Assembly: GCF_004123675.1 (NCBI RefSeq)
Contig: NZ_CP035417.1
Coordinates: 3,711,501 to 3,775,500 of the forward strand
Direction of reading: 5' to 3'
DNA from: Leisingera sp. NJS204
GTDB taxonomy: Bacteria; Pseudomonadota; Alphaproteobacteria; Rhodobacterales; Rhodobacteraceae
DNA length: 64,000 nucleotides
Positions 36,304 through 46,213 of the stretch are shown one piece after another. Under the pieces are notes generated by a model. The model was not told the origin of the DNA. It saw nothing but the letters and a program-made list of their open reading frames with translations, and ran no database searches. The position numbers were made by a program, and so were the translations under genes. Every line of letters starts with the position of its first letter. Position 1 is the stretch's first letter.

Positions 36304-36362
36304 CACATCCCTTTTGCCAAAAACAGCCTTTGCCAATTGGTCAGCTCTTGTTACCAATCCCC

Positions 36363-37286
36363 ATGGCCGAGATCTTCTTCCGCACCCTGCCCTTCTTTGC
36401 AATCATCGGCCTCGGCTACTGGGCCGGGCGCAGCCGCTTCTTTACTGAGGACGCCACCGCCTACCTCACCCGCTTTGTGTTCTACTTCCCGCTTTCGGCG
36501 ATGATCTTCGGCTTTGCCGCCAATCTGTCGTTTGCCGAGGTCTTTGATCCTATCCTGATCCTCGGCTATCTGGCCGGCACTCTGGCGGTCTACCTGCTGG
36601 TGACAGCCGTGGCCGTGTTCCGCGGGCTGGACATGCCCACTGCAGCGGTTGAGGCGCAATGCGCGGCAATCGGCAATGTCGGCTTTCTGGGCCTGCCGAT
36701 GATGGCGATCCTGTTCGGTCCGGCCTCGATAGCGCCGATGATGGTGGTGCTGAGCGTCGATCTGGTGGTGTTTTCCTCGCTGATCGTCATTTTGATCAAC
36801 GCAGGCCGCGGACAGGGGCTTGGTACTGCGACGTTAAAGCTGGTCGGGCTGGGGCTGCTGAAGAACCCGATGATTCTGTCCATTGTTGCGGGCCTCGCCT
36901 GGTCGGCCTCCGAGCTGCCGATCCCGGCGCCGGCAAACGACTTCCTCACCATCCTCGGCGGCGCTGCCACCCCCGGAGCCCTCTTTGCCATCGGCGCCTC
37001 GCTCGCCTCGAAATCGGCAGAACGGGTGCAGATCTCGGGCTGGCTCAGCTTTGCCAAGCTGGTGCTGCACCCGGCCTGCGTCGCCCTTGCGGTGCTGTGG
37101 CTGATCCCCGCCGCCCCCTTTGCGGCCTCTGTCGCCATTGCTGCTGCATCACTGCCGGTCGCGGGCAATGTCTACATGCTGGCGCAGCATTACGGCGTGG
37201 CGCCGCACCGGGCCTCCGCCGCCATCCTGATCTCGACCGTGCTGTCGATCATCACCGTGCCTGCGGTGATCGCCTGGGTGTCCTGA
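36363..37286 (+). CDS. AEC (auxin efflux carrier) family transporter
   Basis: From ATG 36363 (MAEIFFRTLPFFAIIGLGYW) the protein has 307 residues and about 10 hydrophobic helices. The central AIGNVGFLGLPMM segment with its Asn-Pro-like helix break and the ALFAIGASLASK repeat are AEC-family features. Substrates of bacterial members are organic acids such as malate or malonate; this one's is unknown. An upstream ATG at 36330 is possible; neither start has a strong ribosome site. Confidence 0.85.
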   Translation: MAEIFFRTLPFFAIIGLGYWAGRSRFFTEDATAYLTRFVFYFPLSAMIFGFAANLSFAEVFDPILILGYLAGTLAVYLLVTAVAVFRGLDMPTAAVEAQCAAIGNVGFLGLPMMAILFGPASIAPMMVVLSVDLVVFSSLIVILINAGRGQGLGTATLKLVGLGLLKNPMILSIVAGLAWSASELPIPAPANDFLTILGGAATPGALFAIGASLASKSAERVQISGWLSFAKLVLHPACVALAVLWLIPAAPFAASVAIAAASLPVAGNVYMLAQHYGVAPHRASAAILISTVLSIITVPAVIAWVS

Positions 37287-37293
37287 CACAGTT

Positions 37294-37635
37294 CTATAGA
37301 CGGATCACGTAATCCTTGCGGGTGGTCTCGATCACCTCCCAGGTACCGCTGAAGCCGGGGCGCAGGATAAAACTGTCGCCTGCCGCCAGCGGATACTCAG
37401 CGCCGTCATCGCTGGTGATCACCGACCGCCCGTGCAAAATCCGGCAGTATTCCCATTCGTCATAAGAGATCCGCCACTTGCCCGGCGTCGATTGCCAGAT
37501 GCCGCAGTAAAGCCCGTCCTGCTCTTCCGCATTCCAGGTGGTGAACACCGGGTCGCCCGCAACCACCTTGGCCGGATCCGGGCGTTCGGTTTCCGGTTCC
37601 GCGGCGCTGGTGGTCAGTCTTTGGAAATCGCTCAT
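37294..37635 (-). CDS. Cupin-domain protein (DUF861/Cupin_3 type)
   Basis: With ATG 37635 (MSDFQRLTTSAAEPE), preceded by GACGGAGAT, the protein is 113 residues. It is a single small beta-barrel with GKWRISYDEWEYCRILHGRSVI and PLAAGDSFILRPGFSGTWEV, the two cupin motifs of the DUF861 group. Function is unknown; some relatives act in ureide metabolism. It is convergent with the AEC transporter, 7 bp apart. Confidence 0.85.
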   Translation of the reverse strand: MSDFQRLTTSAAEPETERPDPAKVVAGDPVFTTWNAEEQDGLYCGIWQSTPGKWRISYDEWEYCRILHGRSVITSDDGAEYPLAAGDSFILRPGFSGTWEVIETTRKDYVIRL

Positions 37636-37862
37636 ATCTCCGTCGCTCCCTGTTTTTCCGGCTGCAGACTGTTCCGGCATTCCGGCCCGGTGTCCAGCAC
37701 CCCTTCGCGCCTTTCACCAAACAATCACCGGCCTTGCGCCCGCATGTTTGCGAAATCGCAAGCCTTGTGCCGCAAAAACCGGCATTGCTGCCGCCCTCCC
37801 GCTGGACCCTGAGGCCAACTGCGGATAGCGATAGGGCTAACAGATTATTAGGAGCCTCACCG

Positions 37863-38696
37863 ATGGAAACCGTTTCCGAGAATCGTGCCTTTGGCGGCAC
37901 CCAGGGCGTCTACAAACACGCCAGCAGCGCCACCGGCGGCGACATGACATTCGGCCTGTTCCTGCCGGAAGAGGCCAAAGACGGCCCGGTGCCAGTGCTG
38001 TGGTATCTGTCGGGTCTCACTTGCACCCACGAGAACGCGATGTCCAAGGCGGGCGCCCAGGCCTGGTGCGCCGAGCAGGGCATCGCCATTGTCTTCCCCG
38101 ATACCTCGCCCCGCGGCGAAGGCGTCGCCGACGACGAGGCCTATGACCTGGGCCAGGGCGCGGGGTTCTATGTGAACGCCACGCAAGACCCTTGGGCGCC
38201 GCATTTCCGCATGTGGGACTACGTAGCCGAAGAACTGCCAGCCCTGCTGGGCGAAAAATTTGCCATCGACCTGGACCGCCAGGCGATCACCGGCCATTCC
38301 ATGGGCGGTCACGGCGCGCTGACGCTGGCGATGAACCTGCCGGGCCGCTACAAATCGGTCTCCGCCTTTGCGCCGATCTGCAACCCCACCGCCTCGGAAT
38401 GGGGCCGCAAGCAGCTGAGCGCCTATCTGGGCGAAGATGAGGCTGCATGGGCCAAGCATGACGCCACCCTCCTGATGCGCGAAAAAGGCTTCGACGGCCC
38501 GGTGCTGATCGACACCGGCACCACCGACCAGTTCATCGACCTCCTGAAGCCCGAGGCGCTGGCCCACGCGGTGGCCGAGCGCCGCCAGCAGGCCACCCTG
38601 CGGCTGCAGCCGGGCTATGACCACAGCTATTTCTTCGTGTCGACCTTCATGGAGGAGCATGTCTCCTTCCACGCCGACGCGCTGTACCAGAACTAA
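37863..38696 (+). CDS. fghA: S-formylglutathione hydrolase
   Basis: This 277-residue alpha/beta hydrolase matches the esterase D family. It has SGLTCTHENAMSKAGAQ near residue 50, the nucleophile elbow GHSMGGHGALT (Ser about 146), Asp in LIDTGTTDQF and His in YDHSYFF. It hydrolyses S-formylglutathione to formate and glutathione in formaldehyde oxidation, relevant to formaldehyde released by sarcosine oxidation. The partner glutathione-dependent formaldehyde dehydrogenase is not in the window. sthA follows 18 bp downstream. Confidence 0.95.
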   Translation: METVSENRAFGGTQGVYKHASSATGGDMTFGLFLPEEAKDGPVPVLWYLSGLTCTHENAMSKAGAQAWCAEQGIAIVFPDTSPRGEGVADDEAYDLGQGAGFYVNATQDPWAPHFRMWDYVAEELPALLGEKFAIDLDRQAITGHSMGGHGALTLAMNLPGRYKSVSAFAPICNPTASEWGRKQLSAYLGEDEAAWAKHDATLLMREKGFDGPVLIDTGTTDQFIDLLKPEALAHAVAERRQQATLRLQPGYDHSYFFVSTFMEEHVSFHADALYQN

Positions 38697-38714
38697 GAAA
38701 CGAAGGACGCGGCC

Positions 38715-40211
38715 ATGAGTGAAGACTTTGATTATGACTTGATCATCATCGGCTCCGGCCCCTCGGGCCGCTCAGCCGCCATTCAGGCAGGCAAGCTGCA
38801 CCGCCGGGTGCTGGTGATCGACCGCAAGGACCGGCTGGGGGGCGTTTCGGTGCACACCGGCACCATCCCGTCGAAAACCCTGCGCGAAACCGTGCTGAAC
38901 CTCTCGGGCTGGCGCGAACGCAGCTTTTACGGCCGCTCTTACCGGGTCAAGGATGATATCCTTGCCGAGGATCTGAAGGCGCGCCTGCACAAGACCCTCG
39001 ATCACGAGGTCGACGTGCTGGAGCATCAGTTCAACCGCAACCATGTGGACACGCTGATGGGTCTGGCCAAATTCATCGGCCCCAACGAGGTTGAGGTCGC
39101 CACCGAAGCCGGCGAAACCACCCGGCTGACGGCAGAGAAGTTCCTGATCTCCACCGGCACCCGCACCTACCGCCCGGATTACGTGCCGTTCAACGGCCGC
39201 ACCGTGGTTGATGGAGATGATTTCCTTGAGATGGCCGATATTCCGCGCTCGCTGGTGGTGATCGGTGCCGGCGTGATCGGGGTGGAATATGCCACCATGT
39301 TCTCGGCGTTGGATGTGCGCGTCACCCTGATTGAGCCGCGCGAGAGCTTCCTTGATTTCATCGACAAGACCCTGATTCAGGAGTTCACCCACCAGATCCG
39401 CGAAAACGGCGTTGATCTGCGGCTCGGCTCCGCGGTGGAATCCATCGAGGACGCGGGCGAGCATGTCGAAGTGACCCTGGACAACGGCCGCCATGTGCGG
39501 GCTGAAATGCTGCTGTTTGCCGCCGGCCGGCTGGGCGCAACAGCCTCGCTGAACCTTGAGGCGACCGGACTGAAGACCGACCACCGCGGCCGCCTGTCCG
39601 TGGACCGCAAGACCTACCAGACCGAAGTGCCCCACATTTATGCTGCAGGCGATGTGATCGGCCATCCGTCGCTCGCCTCTACGTCGCTGCAGCAGGGCCG
39701 GGTTGCTGCCTGCCATGCGCTCGACACGCCCACCATGCCCGAAAGCCCCTGGTATCCCTATGGCATCTATTCGGTGCCGGAAATGTCCACCTGCGGCATG
39801 TCCGAAGAAGAACTGCAAGAGCGCGGCATCCCTTACGAGGTCGGCGTCGCCCGCTTCCGCGAAACATCGCGCGGGCACATCATGGGGCTGGAGCACGGCA
39901 TGCTGAAAATGCTGCTGTCGCTGAAAACCCGCCGGGTGCTGGGCGTGCAGATCGTCGGCGAAGGCGCAACCGAATTGATCCACATCGGCCAGGCGGTGAT
40001 GAACCTGCAAGGCACGGTGGATTACTTCGTGCAGAACACCTTCAACTACCCGACTCTTGCCGAAGCGTATAAAATCGCCGGCCTCGACGCCTTTAACCGG
40101 ATGCCGATCCCGGAAGAGTTCAAGGTCAGCAAACCCGCCCGCAAGACCAAAGCCAAAGCAGCACCTAAGGCAGAAGCCAAGCCCGAGGCAGACAAAAAGG
40201 CCGCCGAGTGA
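38715..40211 (+). CDS. sthA: Soluble (Si-specific) NAD(P) transhydrogenase
   Basis: This 498-residue flavoprotein of the pyridine nucleotide-disulfide family has FAD motif [13 protein letters not shown] (about 10-22) and NAD motif [13 protein letters not shown]. The active-site disulfide region reads [17 protein letters not shown], lacking the redox Cys pair, which distinguishes SthA from lipoamide dehydrogenase. It transfers hydride between NADPH and NAD in the cytoplasm. The last 25 or so residues form an unusual Lys/Ala/Glu-rich tail. The stop overlaps the yaiI start. Confidence 0.95.
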   Translation: MSEDFDYDLIIIGSGPSGRSAAIQAGKLHRRVLVIDRKDRLGGVSVHTGTIPSKTLRETVLNLSGWRERSFYGRSYRVKDDILAEDLKARLHKTLDHEVDVLEHQFNRNHVDTLMGLAKFIGPNEVEVATEAGETTRLTAEKFLISTGTRTYRPDYVPFNGRTVVDGDDFLEMADIPRSLVVIGAGVIGVEYATMFSALDVRVTLIEPRESFLDFIDKTLIQEFTHQIRENGVDLRLGSAVESIEDAGEHVEVTLDNGRHVRAEMLLFAAGRLGATASLNLEATGLKTDHRGRLSVDRKTYQTEVPHIYAAGDVIGHPSLASTSLQQGRVAACHALDTPTMPESPWYPYGIYSVPEMSTCGMSEEELQERGIPYEVGVARFRETSRGHIMGLEHGMLKMLLSLKTRRVLGVQIVGEGATELIHIGQAVMNLQGTVDYFVQNTFNYPTLAEAYKIAGLDAFNRMPIPEEFKVSKPARKTKAKAAPKAEAKPEADKKAAE

Positions 40212-40663
40212 CCGCGCTATACATTGACGCCGACGCCTGCCCGGTGAAGCAGGAGGCCGAGCGGGTCGCCACCCGCCATGGCTTGCGCATGTTCGTGGTT
40301 TCCAACGGCGGGCTGCGCCCCTCGCAGAACCCGCTGGTGGAAAACGTGATCGTGTCTGAGGGCGCCGATGTCGCCGACATGTGGATCGCAGACCGCTGCG
40401 GCCCTGGCGATGTGGTGGTAACGGGCGACATCCCCCTTGCCGCCAAATGCATCGAGGCAGGTGCGCGCGTGCTGCGCCACAACGGTGAGCGGTTTACTGA
40501 GGCCAACATCGGCCAGCAACTGGCGATGCGCGACCTGATGGCCGACCTGCGCGCTGCCAATCCGCTGGGCGCAGGCGGCAGCGGCAAGGGCTTTACCAAG
40601 GCCGACCGCTCGCGGTTCCTGGACGCGCTGGAACGCGAGCTAAGGGCAGCAAAACAGACCTGA
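40208..40663 (+). CDS. YaiI/YqxD family (DUF188) protein
   Basis: This 151-residue protein begins at GTG 40208, overlapping the sthA stop. It has the family signature [13 protein letters not shown] and [17 protein letters not shown], a PIN-like/NYN-like fold with conserved Asp residues suggesting a metal-dependent nuclease, though no activity is established. The C-terminal [20 protein letters not shown] segment is conserved in the family. Confidence 0.92.
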   Translation: MTALYIDADACPVKQEAERVATRHGLRMFVVSNGGLRPSQNPLVENVIVSEGADVADMWIADRCGPGDVVVTGDIPLAAKCIEAGARVLRHNGERFTEANIGQQLAMRDLMADLRAANPLGAGGSGKGFTKADRSRFLDALERELRAAKQT

Positions 40664-40782
40664 CCCGGATCAAGGCTCCGCGCCAGTGGACCGCGTGCAA
40701 CGCGGCCAGGCCTTAACGCGGGAGCAGACCGCCGAACACCCGGACAGGCGCGTACAGGGGCAGGAAACAGGAGGGCAACGGC

Positions 40783-41745
40783 ATGAGCGCAGAGATAAAG
40801 ATCAGCGTCCCCGGCCTGTTCGCCGCCGCCGGTGCCGGCGTTTCCTTCTCGGTCATCGACATGATCTTCAAGTTCCTGTCGGGTGATTACCCGCTTTACG
40901 AAATGGTGCTGTTCCGCTCCGTCATCGCGGTAGCCGTCATGCTTGCTATTATCATGCCGCTGGAGGGCGGCTACCACCTCTTGCGCACCCACCAGCCGAA
41001 ACTGCACCTTGCGCGCTGTCTGGTGGTGTTCTTTGCCAATATCTGCTTTTTCACCGGCCTCACCCTGCTGCCGCTGGCAGAGGCAGTAGCGATTGCCTTT
41101 GCCACGCCATTGATTGTCACCGCCCTGTCGGCGCTGTTTCTGGGCGAACGTCCCGGCCCCTGGCGCTGGGGCGCAGTGTTTGCCGGCTTCCTGGGCGTGC
41201 TGATCATCATGCGCCCCGGCCCCGGCACCTTCCAGGCCGCGGCGCTGCTGCCTTTCCTCGGCGCCTGCGGCTATGCAACCCTGCACGTGCTGACCCGCCG
41301 CGCCGGCAGCAGCGAGGCCGGTGCGACGCTCGCCTTTTATCCGATGATGGGCTTTCTGATTCTCAGCGCCCTGGCTGGTCTTGCCTTCGGCGACGGCCGC
41401 TTTGCCACTGGCGACAGCCCGGCCTTCGACTTCATTCTGCGCGCCTGGATCTGGCCCGCGCCGCAGGACTGGCCCTATCTGATCGGCGTCGGTATCGCGG
41501 GTTCGGCGGGCGGCTATCTGGTCAGCCAGGCCTACCGCATGAACGAGGCCGCGCTGGCCGCCCCGTTTGAATACATCGCGATGCCGATGTCGGTCCTGTG
41601 GGGCGTGCTGATCTTCAACGAATGGCCCGACCTGCCGGTCTGGCTCGGCAGCGCTCTGATCATCGCCTCCGGCCTGGTCTCCGTCTGGCGCGAAACCCGC
41701 CGCAACCGCCCCGCCCCGCGTCCCCGCCCGCGCGCAGAAGGATAA
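40783..41745 (+). CDS. EamA/DMT-superfamily transporter
   Basis: This 320-residue inner-membrane protein has about 10 helices in two EamA repeats (first about 10-140, second about 150-300), including LPLAEAVAIAFATPLIVTALSALFLGERP, split here by the family's usual end-of-helix-4 pattern. The ribosome site is AGGAGG seven bases before ATG. The substrate is unknown; relatives export amino acids or metabolites. The HAD gene follows 5 bp downstream. Confidence 0.9.
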   Translation: MSAEIKISVPGLFAAAGAGVSFSVIDMIFKFLSGDYPLYEMVLFRSVIAVAVMLAIIMPLEGGYHLLRTHQPKLHLARCLVVFFANICFFTGLTLLPLAEAVAIAFATPLIVTALSALFLGERPGPWRWGAVFAGFLGVLIIMRPGPGTFQAAALLPFLGACGYATLHVLTRRAGSSEAGATLAFYPMMGFLILSALAGLAFGDGRFATGDSPAFDFILRAWIWPAPQDWPYLIGVGIAGSAGGYLVSQAYRMNEAALAAPFEYIAMPMSVLWGVLIFNEWPDLPVWLGSALIIASGLVSVWRETRRNRPAPRPRPRAEG

Positions 41746-41750
41746 GCCAC

Positions 41751-42371
41751 ATGCCCATTGATGCCGTCGTCTTTGACATTGGCCGCGTGCTGATCGAGTG
41801 GGAGCCGGAACGTTTCTACGACAGCCGCATCGGCGCCTCCCGCCGCCGCCAGCTGTTTGCCCAGGTGCCGCTGCACGAAATGAACCTGAACGTCGACCGC
41901 GGCCACCCTTTCCGCGGCAGCGTCTATGCCCTGGCAGAACAGCACCCGGAGTGGCGCGAGGAAATCCGCTGGTGGCACGGATGCTGGCTGCAGATGGTCC
42001 CGCGCAAAATCTCCCGCAGCGTCCGGCTGATGCAGGCCTTGCAGGCCAAAGGCATCCCGGTCTTTGCGCTCAGCAACTTCGGCGCCGAGACCTTTGAACT
42101 GGCCTGCGGTTCCTATCCGTTCTTGCGTGGCTTTGACCGCACATTTGTCTCTGCCCATTTGAAATGCATCAAGCCAGAGCCGGAAATCTATGCCATTCTC
42201 GAACGCGAAACAGGGGTAGCGCCGGACCGGCTGCTGTTCACCGACGACCGCCTAGAGAACATCGAGGCCGCCACGATACGCGGCTGGCAGACCCATCTGT
42301 TCACAACCCCCGCCCTCCTGGCGGCGCGGTTGGTGCAGGCAGAGCTGCTAACAGAACATGAGGCCGCCTGA
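41751..42371 (+). CDS. HAD-superfamily hydrolase
   Basis: This 206-residue protein has all four HAD motifs: FDIGRVLIEW (motif I, with Asp), FALSNFG (II), the Lys in KCIKPEPEIY (III) and LLFTDDRLENIEAA (IV). The YihX-like group of sugar phosphatases has this size. The start ATG 41751 follows AAGGATAAGCC. The substrate cannot be told from sequence. It is probably co-transcribed with the EamA gene upstream. Confidence 0.92.
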   Translation: MPIDAVVFDIGRVLIEWEPERFYDSRIGASRRRQLFAQVPLHEMNLNVDRGHPFRGSVYALAEQHPEWREEIRWWHGCWLQMVPRKISRSVRLMQALQAKGIPVFALSNFGAETFELACGSYPFLRGFDRTFVSAHLKCIKPEPEIYAILERETGVAPDRLLFTDDRLENIEAATIRGWQTHLFTTPALLAARLVQAELLTEHEAA

Positions 42372-42400
42372 GACGGCACACGCAAAAGGAAGACAGGCAC

Positions 42401-43318
42401 ATGAGCATCCCATTCATCGGGTTTGACGAGGGCGAAGCGCTGCTCGATTGGATCAGTTTCACGGGCGCCCTGGCTGCCAGCCACGATTTGCCCAAGGCCG
42501 GGATCGGCGATACATTCCTCTACCGCGATCCTGACACGCTGCTCAGCCGCTCCGCCTGGATCGACGGCATGGGCCTGGCAGTGAAGACAGCCAACGTCTT
42601 CCCGCGCAACCCCGGCGCAGGCAAGCCGATGATCAACGGCTCCGTCTGCCTTTACTCGGACGCGGACGGCACGCTTGAGGCGCTGGTCGACTTCCACCTG
42701 GTCACCAAATGGAAGACTGCGGGCGACAGTCTGCTCGGCGCCCTGCGGCTGGCCAACCCCGCCGCCCGCGAAGTGCTGATCGTCGGCGCTGGCACCGTCG
42801 GCGGCTCCCTGATCGAAGCCTTCGGCGCCGGCTTCCCGCAGGCGCAGATCCGGGTCTGGAACCGCACCGGTTCCAAAGCCGAGGACCTCTGTGCCAAATA
42901 CCCCGACACCCTCCACACACCGGATCTGGAAACCGCCGTGAGGGCGGCGGATATCATCGTTACTTGCACCATGTCCTCCGAGCCGGTGATCAAGGGCGAA
43001 TGGCTCAGCCCCGGCCAGCACCTCAACATGATCGGCGCTTACCGCCCCGACATGCGCGAGGCCGATGACGAGGCGCTGCGGCGCACGCAGATCTTTTGCG
43101 ACAGTTTCGATACCACCCTGGACCACATCGGCGAATTCAAGATCCCGCTGGCTGCCGGCACCATCCAGCGCAGCGACGTGCTGGCGGACTACTATACCCT
43201 CAGCCGGTTCCCAGCCTATGACCCGGCCCGGATCACGCTGTTCAAGAACGGCGGCGGCGCCCATCTCGACCTGATGACCAGCCACCACATCCTGCAAAAA
43301 TGGAAGGCCAAGGCATGA
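42401..43318 (+). CDS. Ornithine cyclodeaminase/mu-crystallin family protein
   Basis: This 305-residue NAD(P)-binding protein has VLIVGAGTVGGSLIEAF as Rossmann motif, the substrate-binding Lys of the AVKTANVFPRN segment and the family IIVTCTMSSEPV segment. Members include ornithine and lysine cyclodeaminases and ketimine reductases; which applies here is unclear. Its stop overlaps the next start (ATGA). Confidence 0.9.
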   Translation: MSIPFIGFDEGEALLDWISFTGALAASHDLPKAGIGDTFLYRDPDTLLSRSAWIDGMGLAVKTANVFPRNPGAGKPMINGSVCLYSDADGTLEALVDFHLVTKWKTAGDSLLGALRLANPAAREVLIVGAGTVGGSLIEAFGAGFPQAQIRVWNRTGSKAEDLCAKYPDTLHTPDLETAVRAADIIVTCTMSSEPVIKGEWLSPGQHLNMIGAYRPDMREADDEALRRTQIFCDSFDTTLDHIGEFKIPLAAGTIQRSDVLADYYTLSRFPAYDPARITLFKNGGGAHLDLMTSHHILQKWKAKA

Positions 43319-44244
43319 TCTGGCTGCTGGTCCTTGTTGTTCTGCTGATCGCCGCCGCGCCTTTCCTGCGCGAACGCCTGCGCAAACCGATGAACACAAA
43401 GGTCCGGCAATCCGCCCCCGGCGCCTTCGCGCAGCTCTCCGGCGGGCTGACCCACTACCGCTGGTCCGGCCCCTTGCGCGGCCCGGTTGCGGTCTGCGTG
43501 CACGGCCTCACCACACCGTCGTTTGTCTGGGACGGCGTCGCCCGGGGACTCGCCGCCCTGGGCTATCGGGTGCTGAGCTATGACCTCTACGGGCGCGGCT
43601 ACTCGGACCGCCCGGAAGGGCTGCAGGACAGCAGTTTCTTTACCACCCAGCTGGAACAGCTGCTGCAGGATCAGGAGGTCGGCGATGATTTCACCCTGAT
43701 CGGCTATTCCATGGGCGGCGCCATTGCCACCGCCTTTGCCGCCGCTCACCCCACCCGCCTGCGCGAGCTGATCCTGCTGGCGCCGGCCGGCTTCGGCAGC
43801 AGCCCTGGCCGCCTCACCCGGATGATCCGCCAGATCCCGGTGCTTGGCGATTGGCTGATGCACGCGCTCTACCCGGCGCTGCACATCCGCAGCACCGAGG
43901 CCGAGCGCAACCTGCCGTCCTCGGTGCCCGGCATTGCCGACCTGCAGCAGCGCGAGCTGGGCTTTCAGGGTTTCATCCCCGCGGTGCTTGCATCCCTGCG
44001 CGGCATCCTGAACGAAGATTTCACCGATGAGCTGCGCGGCCTGCACAAGGCCGGCGTGCCGGCGCTGGTGATCTGGGGCCAGGATGACGCAGTGATCCCG
44101 CCAAACTCCGCCGGCCGCCTGGCCGAACGCGCCCGCTCGGTCCGCCAGGAGGAAATCCCGGGCGCGGGCCACGGCCTGCCTTACACCCACACGGACGAGG
44201 TGCTGCAGATCATCGCCGAAAACCACCGCCGCGGCCTGATGTGA
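43315..44244 (+). CDS. Membrane-anchored alpha/beta hydrolase
   Basis: This 309-residue protein starts at ATG 43315, overlapping the previous stop. Residues 1-20 are a hydrophobic N-terminal anchor or signal (MIWLLVLVVLLIAAAPF). The catalytic machinery is the oxyanion HGLTTPSFVWDG segment, nucleophile GYSMGGAIA, Asp in WGQDDAVIPP and His in GAGHGLPY. The substrate is unknown. The end is followed by a family-1 intergenic element. Confidence 0.9.
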   Translation: MIWLLVLVVLLIAAAPFLRERLRKPMNTKVRQSAPGAFAQLSGGLTHYRWSGPLRGPVAVCVHGLTTPSFVWDGVARGLAALGYRVLSYDLYGRGYSDRPEGLQDSSFFTTQLEQLLQDQEVGDDFTLIGYSMGGAIATAFAAAHPTRLRELILLAPAGFGSSPGRLTRMIRQIPVLGDWLMHALYPALHIRSTEAERNLPSSVPGIADLQQRELGFQGFIPAVLASLRGILNEDFTDELRGLHKAGVPALVIWGQDDAVIPPNSAGRLAERARSVRQEEIPGAGHGLPYTHTDEVLQIIAENHRRGLM

Positions 44245-44266
44245 CATCCGCGGATAGGCCCCTGTT

Positions 44267-44330
44267 GCTTCATCTTTGCAGAAATACTCCGGGGTCCGGG
44301 GCTGGCCCCGGTCCGGCAGCCGGCATCACA
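44267..44330 (+). repeat. Family-1 dispersed intergenic element, copy B
   Basis: GCTTCATCTTTGCAGAAATACTCCGGGG-like stretch (44267-44294) followed by a CCGGGG/CCCCGG hairpin, immediately after the alpha/beta hydrolase gene and before the convergent MFS gene, a terminator-like position. Confidence 0.7.
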
Positions 44331-44344
44331 GCAAACCGCCGGCG

Positions 44345-45589
44345 TTACCCCGCCGCCACCGCAGCCCGCAGCGGACGTTCCTTCACCGGCAGATGCACAA
44401 TCGCGCTGAACGCCCCGACGCCGACACCGATCCACCAGACAAAGGTGTAATCGCCATAAGCGTCATACATCCGCCCGCCCAGCCAGACGCCCAGAAAACT
44501 GCCCAGCTGGTGGCTGAAGAACACGATGCCGTAAAGCGTGCCCATGTAACGCAGCCCATAGATATGCGCGACCAGACCTGAGGTCAGCGGCACCGTCGCC
44601 AGCCACATGGACCCCATCGCAACCGAGAAGATGATCACGCTCATGGGTGTGATCGGGAACATGATGAACGCCGCCGCCGCGATCGTCCGCCCGGTGTAAA
44701 TCGCCGCCAGCAGGTATTTCTTGGAATACCGCTTGCCCAGATAGCCCGCCAGCAGCGTGCCGCCCACATTGGCCGCCCCGATCAATGAGATTGCCGCCGC
44801 CCCCAGCGCCGAGGTGGTGGTAATGCCCAATGAGTGCAGCGCCCCGCCCGGCAGGATCGGCCCGCACATCTCGGTCACGAACGCCGGAAAATGCGCGGTA
44901 ACAAAAGCCAGCTGATAGCCACAGCTGAAAAAGCCGAGGAAAATCAGCGTGTAAGACGGATCCCTGAAAGCCTTCATCAGGATCGCACCCATGCTCTCTT
45001 CCAGCTCTGCCTTGCCGGCTGTCTCCGGTGCCCGCATCAGCGGCAGCAAGGCAATCAGCGCCAGCACCACGCCCGCAAACACCAGAAAAATCGTCTGCCA
45101 GGGCAGAAAGCCCAGCATCCACTCCGCCGTGGGCGCACCGAAAATCTGCCCCGCGGACCCTGCCGCGGTGACAATCGCCAGCGACATCGAACGGTTTTCA
45201 TCGGAACTCGCCCGCCCGACAACCGCCAGCACCACGCCAAAACCAGTGCCGGCAATGCCAAAACCCACCAGCCATTCATAGCTTTGCATTTCAAACGGCG
45301 TCGTCGCCCAGGAGCTCAGCACCAGCCCGGCGGCATAGACAATGGCCCCCATGACGATCGCCTTGCGGTCGCCTATCTTCTCGGCAATGGCACCGAATAC
45401 CGGCTGCCCGATGCCCCAGGCCAGGTTCTGAACGGCAATCGCCAATGAGAACTCCGAGCGCAGCCAGCCGAACTCCTCGGCAATCGGGATCTGGAACACC
45501 CCGAACGAAGCCCGCACCGCAAAGCTCACCATGATGATGATGCAGCCGACGATCAGAACGGGGGTAAACAGCGGCGCGGGACGGTCCAT
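44345..45589 (-). CDS. Major facilitator superfamily transporter
   Basis: Starting at ATG 45589 (MDRPAPLFTPVLIVGCIIIM), preceded by GGAGAG, the protein has 414 residues and 12 predicted helices. The GAIAEKIGDRKAIVMG loop between helices 2 and 3 is the MFS signature. It resembles the monocarboxylate/oxalate-formate antiporter branch in size and pattern, with unknown substrate. It is convergent with the alpha/beta hydrolase gene. Confidence 0.9.
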   Translation of the reverse strand: MDRPAPLFTPVLIVGCIIIMVSFAVRASFGVFQIPIAEEFGWLRSEFSLAIAVQNLAWGIGQPVFGAIAEKIGDRKAIVMGAIVYAAGLVLSSWATTPFEMQSYEWLVGFGIAGTGFGVVLAVVGRASSDENRSMSLAIVTAAGSAGQIFGAPTAEWMLGFLPWQTIFLVFAGVVLALIALLPLMRAPETAGKAELEESMGAILMKAFRDPSYTLIFLGFFSCGYQLAFVTAHFPAFVTEMCGPILPGGALHSLGITTTSALGAAAISLIGAANVGGTLLAGYLGKRYSKKYLLAAIYTGRTIAAAAFIMFPITPMSVIIFSVAMGSMWLATVPLTSGLVAHIYGLRYMGTLYGIVFFSHQLGSFLGVWLGGRMYDAYGDYTFVWWIGVGVGAFSAIVHLPVKERPLRAAVAAG

Positions 45590-45679
45590 GCGGTCTCTCC
45601 TGACAGGCCGCGCAACCCTCTGGGATTTCACCGCAGGCGTCAAATCAGGATTTTTGCGGCTCCGGTTAAGAAGTTTTGA

Positions 45680-46213
45680 TCACCAGCGCTTTTGTCCCTT
45701 AATCCAGACCGTTTCCGGAACTGAAAACCTCGAGAGTGTTGCGGCAAACTCCGGGCGCCACCGGGCACGCGCCCGGACGCAGGTGACAGTCCTTCCAGAA
45801 AACCACTTGGTTATTGCTCGCATTTCCGTAGTAGCAGTATATGACCGGCCTATGTCAGGCGTCTTCAATCGCCACAGGGCCGCTTTCAAGTTTCTTTTCC
45901 CCACATAGACTTTAGATCGTTTGAAGAATAAATGCGCCTTACTGTGTGCAGAGATATATGCTGCACAAACGTAGGTACGGCCCTCTCGGCTTATCACTTT
46001 ATGTATTGTTACAATTGGAAAAAGCGTTTCGTCTCCCGCTTTCTGCGGCCAGTGGCCCTCAAATAGATAAGTGTCATCTATGGTGTCTGTCACACTTTCA
46101 AAAACTGATGCTGCATGGCCATTGACGGGATTTAACAGCAAGAATGCAGCCAGAGTAAACACGGTAAAAACGAATATCGAACGATATGCTTTCGCAGGTG
46201 ACAATCGCGGCAA
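45680..46213 (-). CDS. Orphan secreted hypothetical protein in an AT-rich patch
   Basis: The likely start is TTG 46213 with GGGAG nine bases upstream; the 177-residue protein has a signal peptide (about 1-35, ending near NGHAAS). The mature part has three Cys, many Arg/Lys and several Tyr/Trp. No family is recognised. Base composition of the gene and its upstream region is much lower in GC than its neighbours and codon use is atypical, suggesting recent acquisition. Confidence 0.6.
   Translation of the reverse strand: MPRLSPAKAYRSIFVFTVFTLAAFLLLNPVNGHAASVFESVTDTIDDTYLFEGHWPQKAGDETLFPIVTIHKVISREGRTYVCAAYISAHSKAHLFFKRSKVYVGKRNLKAALWRLKTPDIGRSYTATTEMRAITKWFSGRTVTCVRARARWRPEFAATLSRFSVPETVWIKGQKRW

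Larger units (their letters stand above)
35988..36362. other. 375-bp intergenic region holding two oppositely oriented family-2 elements
   Basis: No credible coding frame is present. It contains family-2 copies 5 (minus, 36004-36071) and 2 (plus, 36234-36303), separated by about 160 bp of unassigned sequence. The following AEC transporter gene lacks an obvious ribosome site near 36363. Confidence 0.6.
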